Shown: positions 12,383 to 26,532 of the stretch, one piece after another | How positions within the stretch are numbered: the stretch's first letter is position 1 | Layout: every line of letters starts with the position of its first letter | Origin: Paramecium tetraurelia | Lineage: Eukaryota; Ciliophora; Oligohymenophorea; Peniculida; Parameciidae | Assembly: GCF_000165425.1 (NCBI RefSeq) | Contig: NW_001799623.1 | Span: 191,134 to 255,133 of the forward strand | DNA: 64,000 nucleotides | Direction of reading: 5' to 3' | The notes under the pieces: model-generated | Databases searched by the model: none | What the model was told of the DNA's origin: nothing | The model's input: the letters and a program-made list of their open reading frames with translations, nothing else | Translations under genes and position numbers: made by a program

Positions 12383-14370
12383 ATGAGTTATTAAAAAATA
12401 GAAGGAGCTGAGGAGATTGATGAGTTTAATATTGTACAAGTGAAGAAAAAAATAAAGAAGCCAAAATAAATAGTTGCATAGCCTAAGGTGACATAACCTG
12501 TACCTGTATAATCTTCTGAGACGGTAGGTCCTGATGCTTCAAAACCATAATAAACATTATTGGATATTATTTTGGACAATCTACCTTAGAGTGAATTATA
12601 TGAAAGGTCTTTGATGCATAGAGAAAATATCAACATTGTATTATCTGCATTTAAGTCCCACATAATTATCACAGTGTCTACAGATGGACATATTAAAATG
12701 TGGAGAAAAGTGTTTAGATTGGTTGAATTCATTAAGCACTTTAGAGCACACACTGGAATAGTTCACTTGTGCAACATTGTCTGATGGACATGACAAGATG
12801 GCAAGTGTGTCTCCTGCTGATCGAACAATCAAGATTTTTGATATATTGAACTAAGATTTATTGGATATGATAAAACTTCCATTTCAACCATATGGATGTG
12901 AGTTTGTAGACACAGCGGATGTTCAATAATAGTTATTATTAATCAGTGATGGTAATAGTGGGGATATTTATGTTACTGAAAGTGGTAAAATATTGCGAAT
13001 GGTAAAAATGCATACTCAACCTGTTAAACAAATGAAATATCTGAGTCATTTTCAATTCATGTTAACAATCGATACAACTGGTAGAATGGAAGTCTGGGAT
13101 CCCATTACTTAAGACTTTCCAAAATAAGCATATGCTAAACCTTAATTCAAGATTCAATACTCAAGTAAATTGGGCACTGATCTATATGAACTGATGCAGC
13201 ATAAATTATAATGTTTTGGATTATGTGTGAGTAACAAACAGAAACTAATTGTCTTGTATGTTTCAGACAAGAAATTAAGAGTATTTAATATTCAAACAGG
13301 AAAGATTATTCTAGTATTGGATGAGTCGATCGAAGCTATTACAAATAGATAAAATGATCAAGCAACCTATCCCATATTACACATTGAATAATAAGATTTT
13401 GAAAGAAGACTGCTAATTGAAAAGGACATCGATAAATAGCCTGAATAATTAAAATAAATTACTATGACCTTTGATGAGACCGATTCAATATTGATATACC
13501 CTACTTTTATTGGAATCAAGTTCATCCACATCTAGACAGGGGAGCTGGTGAAACTTTTAGGGAAGATGGAAAGTAGTTCAAGATTCATGCGTGTTGCATT
13601 GTATCAAGGACCTGCAATGAAGAATACTTAAAATGAATAGTCTCATAGTTCATTAAACAGAAAAGAAACTGATCCATCTTTGTATATAAGTGCTCATAAA
13701 TCTAACAAATTCTATGTGTTCTCTCGTAGAATCCCAGAAGATTTGGCAGATAAACCATGGGCTGTAGCCAGAGACGTATTGAATGAGCCCTTGAATATGA
13801 TTCAGCAAAGCATTAGTGTCATGTCTGACAATAAAAATAAAGTACATTTTACTTATATTTTTAGACCTTATCTGGTTGCTAAGCTATCATTTAGACGACG
13901 TTTGGTGAAATCTATATCAATTTATTTCCAAATGAAACACCTAAGACAGTTGAAAATTTTATCTAGCACTCTAAAAATGGGTATTACGATGGTTTGATCT
14001 TCCATCGAGTTTAATAAGGATTTATGATACAGACTGGTTGTCCGAAAGGAAATGGAACTGGAGGAGAATCCATTTGGGGAGGGGAATTCTAAGATGAATT
14101 TCATCCAGAATTAAGACATGACAAACCATTTACAGTTAGTATGGCCAATGCAGGTCCTAATTCCAATACGAGTTAATTTTTCATAACTGTTTGTCCTACT
14201 CCTTGGTTGGATGATAAAGTATGATATTATGTTGATGTTTAAAATAGCATACAATTTTCGGCAGAGTGTATAAAGGAATGAATATTGTAGTTTAGATTAG
14301 TGAAGTAGAAACTGATGATTTCGATAAACCACTTAATGATATAAAAATAATAGCTATAAAGATTTTATGA
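12383..14370 (+). CDS. PPWD1: PPWD1: WD40-repeat cyclophilin (peptidyl-prolyl isomerase), frame disrupted
   Basis: About 644 residues. The N-terminal part matches PPWD1 WD40 blades, starting with LYERSLMHRE and STDGHIKMW and including TGRMEVWDP and HIQTGELVKLLG. The C-terminal ~155 residues are a complete cyclophilin domain with FHR, GFMIQTG, NTSQFFITV and PTPWLDDKHTIFG, so the isomerase active-site residues (Arg of FHR, Phe/Gln of GFMIQ, Trp/His of WLDDKH) are kept. PPWD1 is a nuclear, spliceosome-associated prolyl isomerase. Introns: 13842-13864 and 14219-14247. Between HTGIVH and ATLSDGHDK (about 12764-12770) the frame slips by one base with no intron that can explain it: either one extra or two missing bases. 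All else is intact, so a sequencing indel is the simplest reading. Confidence 0.88.
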
Positions 14371-14496
14371 ATGTGATTTATATTTATACAATAATATATA
14401 TATAAAATTGTATTAATGCAATTAAATTGTATCTACTATTAATAATGATGTTTAAATCTAGAATTTTATGTAAATAAAATTATTTAATTAATTAAA

Positions 14497-16116
14497 ATGA
14501 ATTATAATTATCCAAATATTCGCATACTTATGGTTGGTGTGGGTGGTATTGGATGTGAGATTCTGAAAATTGTCAGCAAATTCACTTTCCAAGAATTTCA
14601 CATAATCGACATGGACACTATTGAAGTCAGCAATCTTAATCGATAATTCTTGTTCAGATTAGAGCATAGAGGTTAATCAAAGTCTCTGGTTGCAGCTGAG
14701 ACCATGAAGAATATGGCACCATAATTAAAGATTATTGCTCACTTTGCTGCCATCAACTCTCCTGGGTACACAATGGATTTCTTTCGATAATTTGATGCTG
14801 TGATCATGGCATTGGATAATGCAGAAACTAGATCTTATGTGAATAAGGTGTGTCAGGCCTTAGGAATATTCATAGTAGATGCTGGATCCATGGGATTTAA
14901 GGGCTAGGCAAATGCTTATTATTAAGGAACAGTGTGTTATGATTGTTATCCAATTGCCACTACTCAGAAGTAATATCCAGCATGCACCATTCGTTCATAG
15001 CCTAGTAATTGTACTCATTGTGTAATTTGGGCGAAATACCTATTTACCTAACTATTTTCAGGAGAGGTTGGAATTTTGGAGGTTGAGGGATTTGATAAGA
15101 GCCAGCCAAATTCAGTTTTTAATAAATTCTTCAAAGGAGAAGAAATGCCTAATTCTATTGACATTGTGGAGCATGAACTTATTAAGAAGTATCACTTTGC
15201 AGAAAGGAAAGAGACTCTTGAAGAATTGTAAGGCATGTGGTTTTATGCATATGATGAACTCAATCACTTGGGATAATTGTAATATGATAAAGATGACGAC
15301 CTTCATGTCTTATTCATTTATGCAAGTACTGCTTTGAGATGTAGGAATTTTAAGATCGAACAGTATGACTATCAATAGATTAAGTCTATCAGTGGCAATA
15401 TCATTCACGCCATTGCCTCTACAAACTCTATTGTTGCAGCCCTAGAAATATAGAGATTGCTGAGTTTCATTGAAAATCATGATAAGGCAAAGTATTATCA
15501 AGATCTAAATGCTGCCTCCTACGTTTAAACAGGAAAAAAAGAAAGAATTCTAACTCTTAAAGCTGCCGGTCCTAATCCCTTGTGTAATTCTTGTTTTCAT
15601 AATCAAATATACTCTAAGGTTGATTTCTAAGTTGTAAAAGTAGTGGATTTAGTAAATTAACTTAAGAATTATCTGAATTCTGAGATCAATATCGTTTCTC
15701 TGTCTCGTATCATATGGGATGATGAAGATGAGGACGATAACTCAGCAATCAGAGACAAAAAATTAAATGAATTGTTTAAACTAGATCTAGATAATAGATT
15801 GGTAATTAAATCAATCGAGGAAAAATTCTTAGCTGTGTTTTGGTTGTAACATCTGGCTGGTTAGGCTGAGATCTAGTTTGCTTCCACAAAAATATCAGAT
15901 AAATTGCTTAAGTTTAAGAATCCTTTGTAACATAAAAAAAAGGAGAGAGTTAGAACATAGTAGGAGATTAAGGAGTTAAAAGAAACAGAGGTTATGCCCA
16001 TTAAAAACCCAGAAAAATTTTAAACAGCAGCTTAGAAGTCTACAGAAATCCTTATTGATGAAGAACCAATTGAATAAGCAGAACAAAACAAAAAGGTTGA
16101 ATTAGTAATTGATTGA
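14497..16116 (+). CDS. UBA2: SUMO-activating enzyme E1 subunit UBA2 (SAE2)
   Basis: A single exon of 539 residues. Residues 5-170 form the adenylation domain: nucleotide motif [13 protein letters not shown], the SNLNRQFLF motif and MALDNAETR. The catalytic Cys that forms the SUMO thioester lies in [20 protein letters not shown], equivalent to human Cys173. Zinc-binding CxxC pairs are seen as CYDC and CNSC. After the UFD-like region ([12 protein letters not shown]) comes a Lys-rich tail that could hold a nuclear signal. UBA2 works with SAE1 to activate SUMO and pass it to UBC9. The conserved Gln of NRQF is encoded by TAA, which supports the code used here. Length is a little under human UBA2 (640). 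No intron and no disruption. Confidence 0.93.
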
Positions 16117-16283
16117 TTTGTTGTTTAATTTATTTGAAATTTAAATAATATTATTATGTTGCAGAAAAGCAAAACTTAAAAAATGAATTATTTTGAAATA
16201 TACTTTTCCTTAATAAAAAATAATTCATTATATTTTTCGGGGAAAAAAACTAAAATAATTTAATATTAAATATTCATTTAACA

Positions 16284-19200
16284 ATGATAGCTATTGTGTT
16301 ATTACTGTAGAGATTCTTTTTATTGTCTGCTTATTACATCATTGGTATGAATGAGGATTCTTAGATATAAACATACTCATTAGATTTAAACATTTAAAAT
16401 TATGGAATAGATTCCTGTTTTTCCTATGGCTTATGGAGCAGATATTCTCCACTAGGATCAATACTTTAGGTTGGACAATTCGGCTTATTTGATAGTAATT
16501 GTTATCATCTTCATAATGCTGCTTAACAATCCACCTACGATTTGAATTTAATTGTATATGACTGCCTCAACTATGAAAGCTAAAAGATTTTAAGAAGAAT
16601 TCAATTCGTTACTCCCGATAAGAGCTGGCACTTATTTGAAGTAGAACTTGATATTCTACATTATGAATATGTCTGGCATTATTTTGAGATTACTCAGTGG
16701 CCATAAAGAAATAGGTTTGAGCTATTAGTCATTAAATATCCAGAAACTAAACTACATATAGTGCAAGAAGATTTTTAGTTTCCTTTCAAAGACACATAAT
16801 TGCTTCTCACATTTGGAGGAGGATTGCAAATATCATAATCAAATACTAATTAGCTTTTATAAGAAATATCAAAATTTTCATATTTCCCAGGAAAATTTTA
16901 TTTGTATCCTTTATCAATAGGGAATATGGGGATAACTAGAAATGCTGCCCTCGTTGCATTAAGTGGAATTTAGTTTAGAGCATCCTGTTTATGCAGTTAC
17001 AATTAGTTGATAGGTATACCAAACAAAGAATTAACTTGGTTAGATAATGTCATATTTCCTTCTTAAAACTCTAATTGTAATTCATATTTGCTATCAACTT
17101 GGATCAGAATTTAAAATATTTATCAATCGTCTCCAGAATTTTTATATTAAGTCTTAAAATTGTCTGCTAACTTTGAAAATCCTAAATTAGTTAATAGTAA
17201 TTTAGCTACCTTCTAATTATTCTATAAGATAACATCATCAAAAAATTAATTGATTGTAACTACTTACAGTTATAAATTTCCTATTGTTTCTATCAATTTT
17301 TAGGGAGATCCCTTCTTAATCACAAAGGAGTTCGATCTTCATCACAATATGAAACTTTGGCATAATGTTTTAGTGATATTAAAAGATAATACATTGAGTA
17401 TACAAATCATTTTTTACGAGGGATTTCAAATTTACGAATATAATTATGAATTGTAAGTAAACTAATTTAATATTGTCAAATTCAAATTATAATATGGAAA
17501 TGTGCAATAGTTAGTTCATGACTACCTTTCTGTTCAATTTTTAAATTCCTACTTTTTCAATTGTGTAGGATTTATATTATTGCCTCAACTGAGTTGTCAT
17601 GAGAGTTGTTTAGAATGCGATGGTCCAACTAGTACAGATTGTTTATCCTGTCCTAGCAATTCAAATCGTATTTATATTGCTGAATAAAAGTCTTGCGTAT
17701 GTCCATATTATAGAGTTGATGATAGTGATTGCAAAGATTATTAAAATTATAATTTTGTACTTGTCAAAGAAGATGTGAAAGATAATAAATGTCTTGAAGG
17801 ATACTTTTAATATGAAGGAGGTTGTATCAAATGGTAATTTAAATCTTAATATTAGTCCGTCATTAATAACCAGTACAAGCATAACATGTTTAGAATGTGT
17901 TTATTAGCCTCAGACTTGGGCAACTAATTCTTTTTGTTAAACAACTCTATATAATGATATTAAAGGAAGTGTATCTTAGTTAAAATAAACCAAGTCTTAA
18001 TATTATATATTTGATGGGGATGCTCTTGAAATACGATATTATACCAATTCAAAACTAATTGATGAAGAAATCAAAGATGATTTTGAATTGGCTTCGATGA
18101 ATTTCAAGAACTTTTGCTTTCAGGCTCAAACATTTGCAGTAGTTTGGAGAAGTGAGAAAGAATGTTATCAATGCTCTATAAAAGACTGCAAAAAATGTAT
18201 AATCACTGCGTAGAGATCAGTTTGTTTAGAATGTGATTATTACTCCTAACTTATGGATGGAATATGCGTAAAATCATCTTTGGTTGGGCCAATCAATATT
18301 AATAATTGCTTATCTCCTAATTATTATAGTTCAACTTATGAGTGCAAACCTTGTAATATTAAATATTGCAAATACTGTTTTGAGTTTTTAAGTAATGATT
18401 TAACAAAATGCACCTTATATCGGGACTATAAGTCATTTAATATAGATGAGTATCACTAGGTGGGTTGTGCTTTGTGTAATGACGATTTTATTTATGATTT
18501 TACTTCTGGTAAATGTAAATATGAAAAACAAAAAATAGATAAATGTCTTCGATCTTATATTAACTTATAAGGATAAGAAATTTGCACTCTATCAAAAGTA
18601 GATGATTTTCACATTGCTCCTGAAATCATCAATTGTTAAAGCTATATTTAAAATTGTAAATAATGTTTAATGACTCCATAAAAAGTAATCAGGTGCATTT
18701 TGTGTGAAGATGGTTACACAACTTCAATAACCACTGGATTATGCTACAAATGCTCGATTAAGAATGCTAGAATTTGTATTGAAGGGGATTATTAGGTGAG
18801 GGATTAATGGGTGTAAGTAATCTAAAGCTTTTTAATCTAATTTTTACCTAATCAGTATATGTATCCAAAACCTGACCAATAGCGACTCATAAATGAAATG
18901 CCATACGAATGCTATAAAGGCTTTTAGCTTGATCCCTTAAATAATTGTATCTAATATTGTGATTCTAATTGTTTATCGTGCGTTTTGACTGAAGTGTACC
19001 CATATAAATTTTATTGTAATGAATGTCCTCTAGATTATTATTAATTGCCATTAAGATCATCTGAAATTGGTAAATGTATTTAATGTCCTCAATTATGTTC
19101 AGTTTGCTAATCCAGAACTGATGAGGAAATCAAAGTATCAATATATATAATTTAAGATGATCAACCCTTATTATGTTTTGAATGAGAATACAATTCTTTA

Positions 19201-22200
19201 TACTTTGAAATGCCTTTTAAAAGCTGAAGATGATAATATAGTTATTGATCCTTATACCAATATTGCTAAATATTGCTATTAATCTATTTGCACAGATGTC
19301 GTTTAATATCAAGTAATTATCCTAAATAAATTAGCTTTATGTTGATTGCTTAAATGTGCAAGATGTATTGAATAAGAACAAATAAGCATTCTACCAGAAT
19401 AACATAAATATTGGCTATTGCAATAAATTAGGTGTTTAGAAAATAATAATATACATGAAAATTATGATCAAACCTGGGATCATCTGTAATTTACCAGGTT
19501 CAATTGATATCTATAATGATCTGAGATAGAGAATTTATACACTTCAAGAAGTTTAACTTATAATGGAAGGATAAGATAGAGGTGGCATAAATGTGCCACT
19601 CAATATAATGAATTTTAACAGGGTTGAATTTATCAACGTGAATTTAGAAATAAAGAAGATATAATAATTGAAAATAGACAATAATTCTAACCAAATCAGC
19701 TTAATCATCAAGAATTCAATTATATTTGGATACATAACTTAAATTCAAAAATACTCTATAAATTTAACCAAATGCGGAGATTTGATCATTTAAAATCTTT
19801 AGTTATCAAACTTAAATCTTATAAATTCCACGCTTTTCAATTACATTTCTATAAATCCAGAAAGCAAAATTTCTATTTCAAATTTAACAATATATGCCTC
19901 CATTTTTAATAACAGTTTTTTATTTATTTTTTCAAACCTAACTCAGAACATTTAGATTACTAATATTTCAATAGTAGGTTGCTAATTTTATAATTCTCCC
20001 ATATTTTCGTTTAATTCAATCTCTCCAAATATATAGTTATAACTAGATATTAATGGTTTCGAATTGCAAAAAAGCATATTTATTGCCTCAAACCTAATTG
20101 TAGCATCAAATGGGATTTAAGTTAATCTTAATTACTTGTAAATTTATTAAAACTAATTTACTAACTCGACTTTGCTAGGTTTAAGTTAAAATTTAGTCCT
20201 TTATAACACATTGTTAAGGGAAAACCTATTTATTAACTCATTATTTTTATATATAACTGAAATAGAAGGATAATCCAAAACTATTTATATTTATAACTTT
20301 AGTGTTATTTCTAATTCAATTTAAACTTCATCCATAATTAACACCAAATAATATATCAATAACGCTTTTACAAAATTTTAGATTATTAATTTGCTAATGA
20401 GAGATAATTACAACAATTAATATTCTGGATTGTATCTATTTAATTTAAATTGCTATTCACTAATAATCAAAGGCTGCTTAATTATTAATTCTATTAATCT
20501 AAATCATTTTAAATTATTTGAGATATAATCAATAATTATTGAAAATATAATCTACTTAAATATCTAATAAAATTATAAAGTACCTTTGTCTTTGGAATGT
20601 ATTGATCAAAAAGAATAAAATCCTTAATTATTTTATATTTCCGGATTCTCTAAGCTTTTAATCCAAAAAATTAGAATTAAAAATTAATTTAGCATTGATT
20701 ATAGTCTTATACACATACTTTCAAATATTTTGTATTCACCTACTATTAAAGAAGTAATTGAGATCAAAGATGCCATATTTGAAGGAAATATATTACTCAA
20801 GTAAAATCTAGGAATTATAATTTCGTAAATATCAATATATTCTGAAAAATTCTAAGAAATCACCTTTGAAAATATTGTTTTTTAGGAAGGATTTTTCAAT
20901 GAATAAATCGATGATCCATCTTAAAACTCAGCTGGACTTATATTCCTCAATTCTTAACAAAGCTCTGTGATTATCAATAATCTAACATGTCAATCAAATG
21001 CAGTAACTAATTCTTCTAATTCCTTTATTTACATCAACTCAAATTCTGTTTAAATAAAAAACATTACAATCAAAAATCATAACTCTTTAAACTCAACTAT
21101 TTGGAAGAAATACTATGAGATTCCTCTGTAACATTAAAACAATTCAGATTAAACTATCTATATTGTCTAATCTATATTTAAATTTTAAAATAAAGGAGGA
21201 ATAATTTCGATAACATCTTCAAATATAGTTATTACTTCAGGTCAATTTGATTAGATATAGGCTTAAAGCAGTTCGATCTTTGATATTAGAACTTAAGGTT
21301 AAGGAGTAGTTCATTTCGATTCACTTTCTATTAGCTAAGCAGAAGTTGATCTTTAATCACCCACGGAGATGCAAGGTTGTATTAGTATATACTCAAGAAA
21401 CAGCCTGCTTAATCTAATAGTTTAGAATGTTAAGTTTAAGAACATCTTTAACAGATTAAGTTCATCGGTTTTATCCATCACTCCATCCCAAAAATTTAAT
21501 AAAATTGATATTCAGAATGTGATATTAGAGAGTTGCTTATCATTAACTAATCAATTTGTGAAAATTGAATTTTCTTAATTTGATTACAATTTAGTATCCA
21601 TCTAAAATTTATAGATTTATCAGTCTGATTAAGATTGGATAGAATATTTTAATAAAATAGATCCGATTAGTTTGAGTGAAATAAATAAAGTTCCTATTGA
21701 TAATGCTATTATAAATTTAAGTGGATGTCAACTTATTATTAAGGGTTTAATATCTGAAGGAACATTTATATCTCCAATTTTTAAAATTTCTGATTCTTAA
21801 AAAATACAAATAAAAGATTGTAAAATTAATTCAGTTTAGACATTTTTTACATTTAGTATATTATAATTTATTTAGACTAAAACCTAAAAGTCTTCTATTT
21901 TTCTAGAAGAATTCGTATTAAAAAATATAACTTTATTTTAAAAAAGTAATGAATAAGAAATACCATAGAAAGCATCTTAGAATAAATATACTGCAAATAA
22001 ATGTGCTATTTATATAAGTGCTCCAATAACTTAAATCACATCAACGTATTCCTTCTAATAAATTTTATAATATTTAAATGAAAATATATCATCAACTGGA
22101 TCTTTAATTTCATTATAAAGTGTTTCAAGTGAAAATGTTATTAATCTTCTAAACTTTTTCATAAGTTCTAACAAATTTTCAGAAAAACTGAATGGACTAA

Positions 22201-24960
22201 TTAATTTTGATCTATTAGGATTTTAAGAACTAAGACTAACTGAAGTTAATTGTTTTAAAAATTTAATAAACGAATTTGGTTGCCTCACATTTTTTGCAAG
22301 TAAAAGTTTAGAAAGAAAAATTAGAATAATAAATTCTAAATTTTTGTATAATAATGGCACATTAGGTTCAGGAATATTTGCCAAAAAAGTGATAATTGAT
22401 ATAAAAAATAGTTTATTCATCAAGAATATAGCATAACAAGAGGGTGGAGCTATCTATATGGAGGATTGCAGTAACCATTTTAGGATCAATAATTCTTTTA
22501 TATTAAAGAATAAAGCTCAACAAGGAGGTGGGATATATTTTAATGGAAATAATCATATCAATAAAGATAATGTCAGACATTCATTAATTTTATTAAATTC
22601 TGCTGAAGAATTAACAGATAATATTGTAGAATTACCGCATCATTTAACTTTATCAATAAATTATAATAAGATGATATCTTCTTAAGAGATATCTGAAAAT
22701 TTGACTACAAATATTTTAAAATTAAATTCCTATAACATTATAGAGTAAGGTTAATTAATAAATACAAGTCAACTTTATTTGCCTAGTAATCAAGCAATTA
22801 TTGACTTTATATTGTTTAATCCAAAAAATTAAGGATATTTATCATACATTTATGAATTTTCTTTGTTGTTCTCAAATAGTTTGAATGAAAAAGTATCAAA
22901 TCTTATTAATTTTACTTGCAAAGCATAAATGTTCTCTTAAAATCAAAATAATGAATCTATTGAAAATGGTAAACCTATCTTAAATTTACCCTATAACTAA
23001 GAAAAAAATATAGTAAATTTGGAATAGCTTACTTTTACATTCGATCCTTATTAAAATAATGATGAACTTCTTTTGGTTTAAATAATTTGCTCAACATCCT
23101 AAAACTAAAATACTTTGAGATACTTTTTTACAGCCAAAACCTTCAAATGTTAATTGGGAGAATTTTATGTAAATAACGGCTGCTAAGTATGTTAACAAAG
23201 TCAAGGGTTTTATTCAGTTACTTATGATACAACTAAATGTTCAATTTTTGATAAGACGAAATTTTCAAACATCACATCCAATAGAATTTAATTACTAAAA
23301 GGATTTTGGAGACCGCATGAATAATCTGATGATACTGAACTTTGCTTTAAATAATAAGCATTTTGCTTAGGTGGATGGGATGTGGGCAATAATCTATGTT
23401 TAAGAGGACATGTTGGAGGATTGTGTGAAGAGTGTGATAATTATAATATTAGAGGTGAAGGTCAATTCTTCAAAGACTTTGAAAATTAAACTTGCCAATT
23501 ATGTTCTAAAAGTGCAAAAAGCGTATTTATATTTATAGCTGCATCTTTATGGTAATAGTCTTTAAAGTAATTAGGTCTATATTTTAAATTCTTCTAACGT
23601 TAAGAAGTATTGATAAATCAAATCAATTATTTTATTCATTGAAATTAAGGAAGAAGGTTAGCAAAATTCTATTTAAACTAAATCAAGGTATAAATTGTAT
23701 TTTAATAAGATCATCAAAGTATTTAAATAAAAATGTTTATAAATTTCCTATGGATATTTTCGTTAATCTTTTCTTTTAACATTTAATTTTCGTTTTCTTT
23801 TGGATTTGTTGATCAAATTAGCAATCCTTCTAATTTTATGGCAACTAGTTTAGATTGTTATCTATTAGATTTCGAATAAATTTAGCTAAATTACTCTAGA
23901 ATTATAGCAACACTATTGCTAATCTTATTACAACTGATTATCATGTTTCTTGGTTCTCAAATTTTTGCTCTAACAACCAAGTCTAAAAATGTTAATAGTG
24001 TTTTATCGAATACCGGGCTTTACCTTTATGTATCAAATTTTGCTGCATTGATTAAACAGTACAATTATTAAGATAAATAGATTTTCTTCATTGTTAGCAA
24101 GAAGATAAATATCAAATGTTGATTACATTCAAGGTAATGTATCACTCATGTATGATACTCAATCTCACTATACATGGATATATCGATTTATAATACCAGG
24201 ATTAGGTTTTGTTGGGTGCTTTATTCCTTTATTTTTATTTTCTTTTATGTTCATTATGAGAAAAAAGCTTGATATGATTAAATTTAGAAAACACATATGT
24301 TATATGTTTAATGAATATGATGAGCGTTGTTACTATTGGGAATTCATTAAAATATGGAAGAAGACTATATTAATTATAATTCTAACCTACTTTGAAACTA
24401 ACATACTTTTAAAGGCATCTTTACTAGGACTCAGTTTATTGTTTTATCAATTGTTTGCTGTTAAAATTAAGCCATTTATAAATTAAAAACTGAATTCCCT
24501 TGACTTAGAAACTGGATAGTTTTGTTCCATCGCCATATTTTTGGCTGCCACTATTTATGTTTGTGAATAAACATCAAATCAAATTTATTCTTATCTACTT
24601 TAATCTAGTATTATTCTGTTGTTCATTAAGCTCTGTTATCCATTTATTTATTAGATTATTCGCTTAAATTATAAAATGTAGAGAGTGAATGTACTTACTC
24701 TATTATTGAAATGTAGTAGCTTATTAATGAGTAATTCTGCACTGGTTAAACATTTAAATTTCAAACTGGTTGAATTAAAATAGAGAGAATAAAAGTTGAA
24801 CTCAAATATTTAAAAATTGAGACAACATCTATTTTCTGTTTCAAAAAGTATTAATGAAAATTAAAAGTATTAATATATTAATATTTTCTAGATTATTGTC
24901 GTCCTAATAATAATTTTAAAATAAATCTACTTTTAGAATCCTGACTTCTAGAGAAACTGA
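16284..24960 (+). CDS. giant cysteine-rich multipass membrane protein
   Basis: Predicted 2847 residues; introns at 17834-17855, 19135-19156, 19313-19334, 23552-23574, 23688-23709 and 24059-24080 (five of 22 nt, one of 23). Starts with a signal-peptide-like segment (MIAIVLLLQRFFLLSAYY). The first ~430 residues resemble a lectin/laminin-G-like beta domain. Residues of about 435-930 are furin-like Cys-rich repeats (CHESCLECDGPTSTDCLSC type). Residues of about 950-2250 are Asn/Ile/Ser-rich, a repeating pattern like a parallel beta-helix. A Cys module (GLCEECDNYNIRGEGQFF) precedes about 7 hydrophobic segments (for example IIPGLGFVGCFIPLFLFSFMF) and a short cytoplasmic tail. This architecture is common to giant surface proteins of ciliates whose role is unknown; adhesion or sensing is a guess. 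Confidence 0.85.
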
Positions 24961-25557
24961 AGTTGTAAAATTTATGAAAACTGATCAAGAATGAAATTTT
25001 TGTTTAAACTCTAATTTAATATGTTAAATTCATAAGTTAATAATTATAAATGAATTTAAGAATATTAATTAATAAAATAATGGTCTTTAAATAAAATTAA
25101 AAAAGCGGCTAATCAAAATTAACCTCTGTTTTGATTAAATTCTTAATAAGAAATTCTATATAACTTTTTTAATTTTTCATCTTAGGACGGACCGAGCTTA
25201 GTAATGAAGATGTTAAAATTATAATCTTAAGATATAAGGTTTTGTTATAAACAATAAATAACAATATTAAAATATTATGGATCAAATAGAAAAATCATTA
25301 ATTTAATCTAAATTAAAATAATTTAAACATGTTTAATTTTGTAATTCTATTGATTGTAACTTCTAGGCCTTGCAATAATTTGAAGTGGTTTTCCTAAAAA
25401 TGTGAAAATTATAAAAAGATATGCACTCCTATAATAAAGTAAAAGAATGTTATATTTTCAGAAAATGATAAAATAATAAAAATTATATATAATTTTAGAA
25501 TTAAATAAATATCTTAGGATATATTATGGAAATGATTCATTCATCTATTGCCAAATC
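24961..25557. other. intergenic region with a small hairpin and a GC-rich patch
   Basis: No coding frame. An 8-bp inverted repeat (AATCAAAA at 25111-25118, TTTTGATT at 25129-25136) and a GC-rich patch (GGACGGACCGAGC, about 25185-25197) stand out in otherwise AT-rich DNA. No tRNA or snoRNA consensus is convincing. Confidence 0.45.
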
Positions 25558-26444
25558 TCACATTTCGAGTAAATAGATTACCTTCAAGTTTATGTTATTG
25601 ATGGAATAAGGATTAATAAACTAAAATTACAAATGATAGTTACTCTCGTTCTTTTATAAATCCTGACTTTAGTTTTGAAGATTTTAAAGTTTATTGTTTC
25701 CAATTGCTTGTTTCATTAATTTGCGCTCTTCTGTACATACTTTTTTTTTTTATTACTATTCTAGATCTTCAGCTGTGTCCACCACTTTACATTATTTTTT
25801 TTGATCTACTTTTTATTTTTCTTTTAATTCAATTTCTTAGTACAATTATGCTTTTCTAATTTCTACTTCCTCATTAGTTGGACATAATCTACAATAACAA
25901 TTACAAAATTACTAAACTATGTCTTTCTCTGTGTAAGGTTGATTGCAGATTGGACATTTGAACTCTTTGATTTTTAAATCTTTAATTAATTTCTCATTAA
26001 AAACACATCCACAGGTCCATAAAGCTTAGAATCTATTTAAAAATAATTAAATACTTTTCTTTTCCATTTAATGCCTTTTAACTAATGGGACAAACAAAAG
26101 GGAACTCATTATTTTGATCTGGATTTTCTGTAATATTCAATTTTTTTATTTTTTTCATCTAGGATAGGTTTGAAAATATACATTTTATAAATGCTTTAGT
26201 TCTTATGGTATTTTCTTTTCCATGAAGGCCTTTAGTAAGGAATCATAATTGTAAAGGTATCCAACTCTGCAACAAGCAATTGGTTTTCTCAATCTTTCTT
26301 TGGTCAATGAGCAAAATTAAGCTCTTTACTATAATCACAAAGAGATCATACTTTTGCAACTAAAATGCTCTCAACTCTTTTCTCTGGCTTTTTTAATTTA
26401 ACCAATTCTGCCCTTCCTGCGATACTTCCTCCGTCATTACCCAT
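25558..26444 (-). CDS. RTF2: replication termination factor 2 homologue (RTF2)
   Basis: Predicted 272 residues; introns at 26329-26351, 26159-26181 and 26033-26054. The N-terminus MGNDGGSIAGRAELVK matches the RTF2 start, followed by FCSLTKERLRKPIACCRVGYLYN and FVCPISQKALNG, then WTCGCVFNEKLIKDLK and FKCPICNQPY. RTF2 has a C2HC2-type RING-like fold, and the paired CPI/CxC elements are visible. It acts at replication forks (programmed stalling in fission yeast, removed from stalled forks by the proteasome in humans). The C-terminal ~100 residues are Lys/Gln-rich and not conserved. The last exon could splice further (a GT at the codon for Val in NLKVIYLL), so the very C-terminus is uncertain. 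First of three tandem minus-strand genes. Confidence 0.88.
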
Positions 26445-26532
26445 AATTAATATATATATTATATATAAAATAATATAATGTCATGAGAAATTATAAAGTA
26501 TATGATATAATTCAAAAACATGTCTAAGAGTA

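Noticed and set aside
12254-12439. 61-residue minus frame ahead of PPWD1
   Set aside because: It crosses the PPWD1 start on the opposite strand and shows only AT-rich composition.
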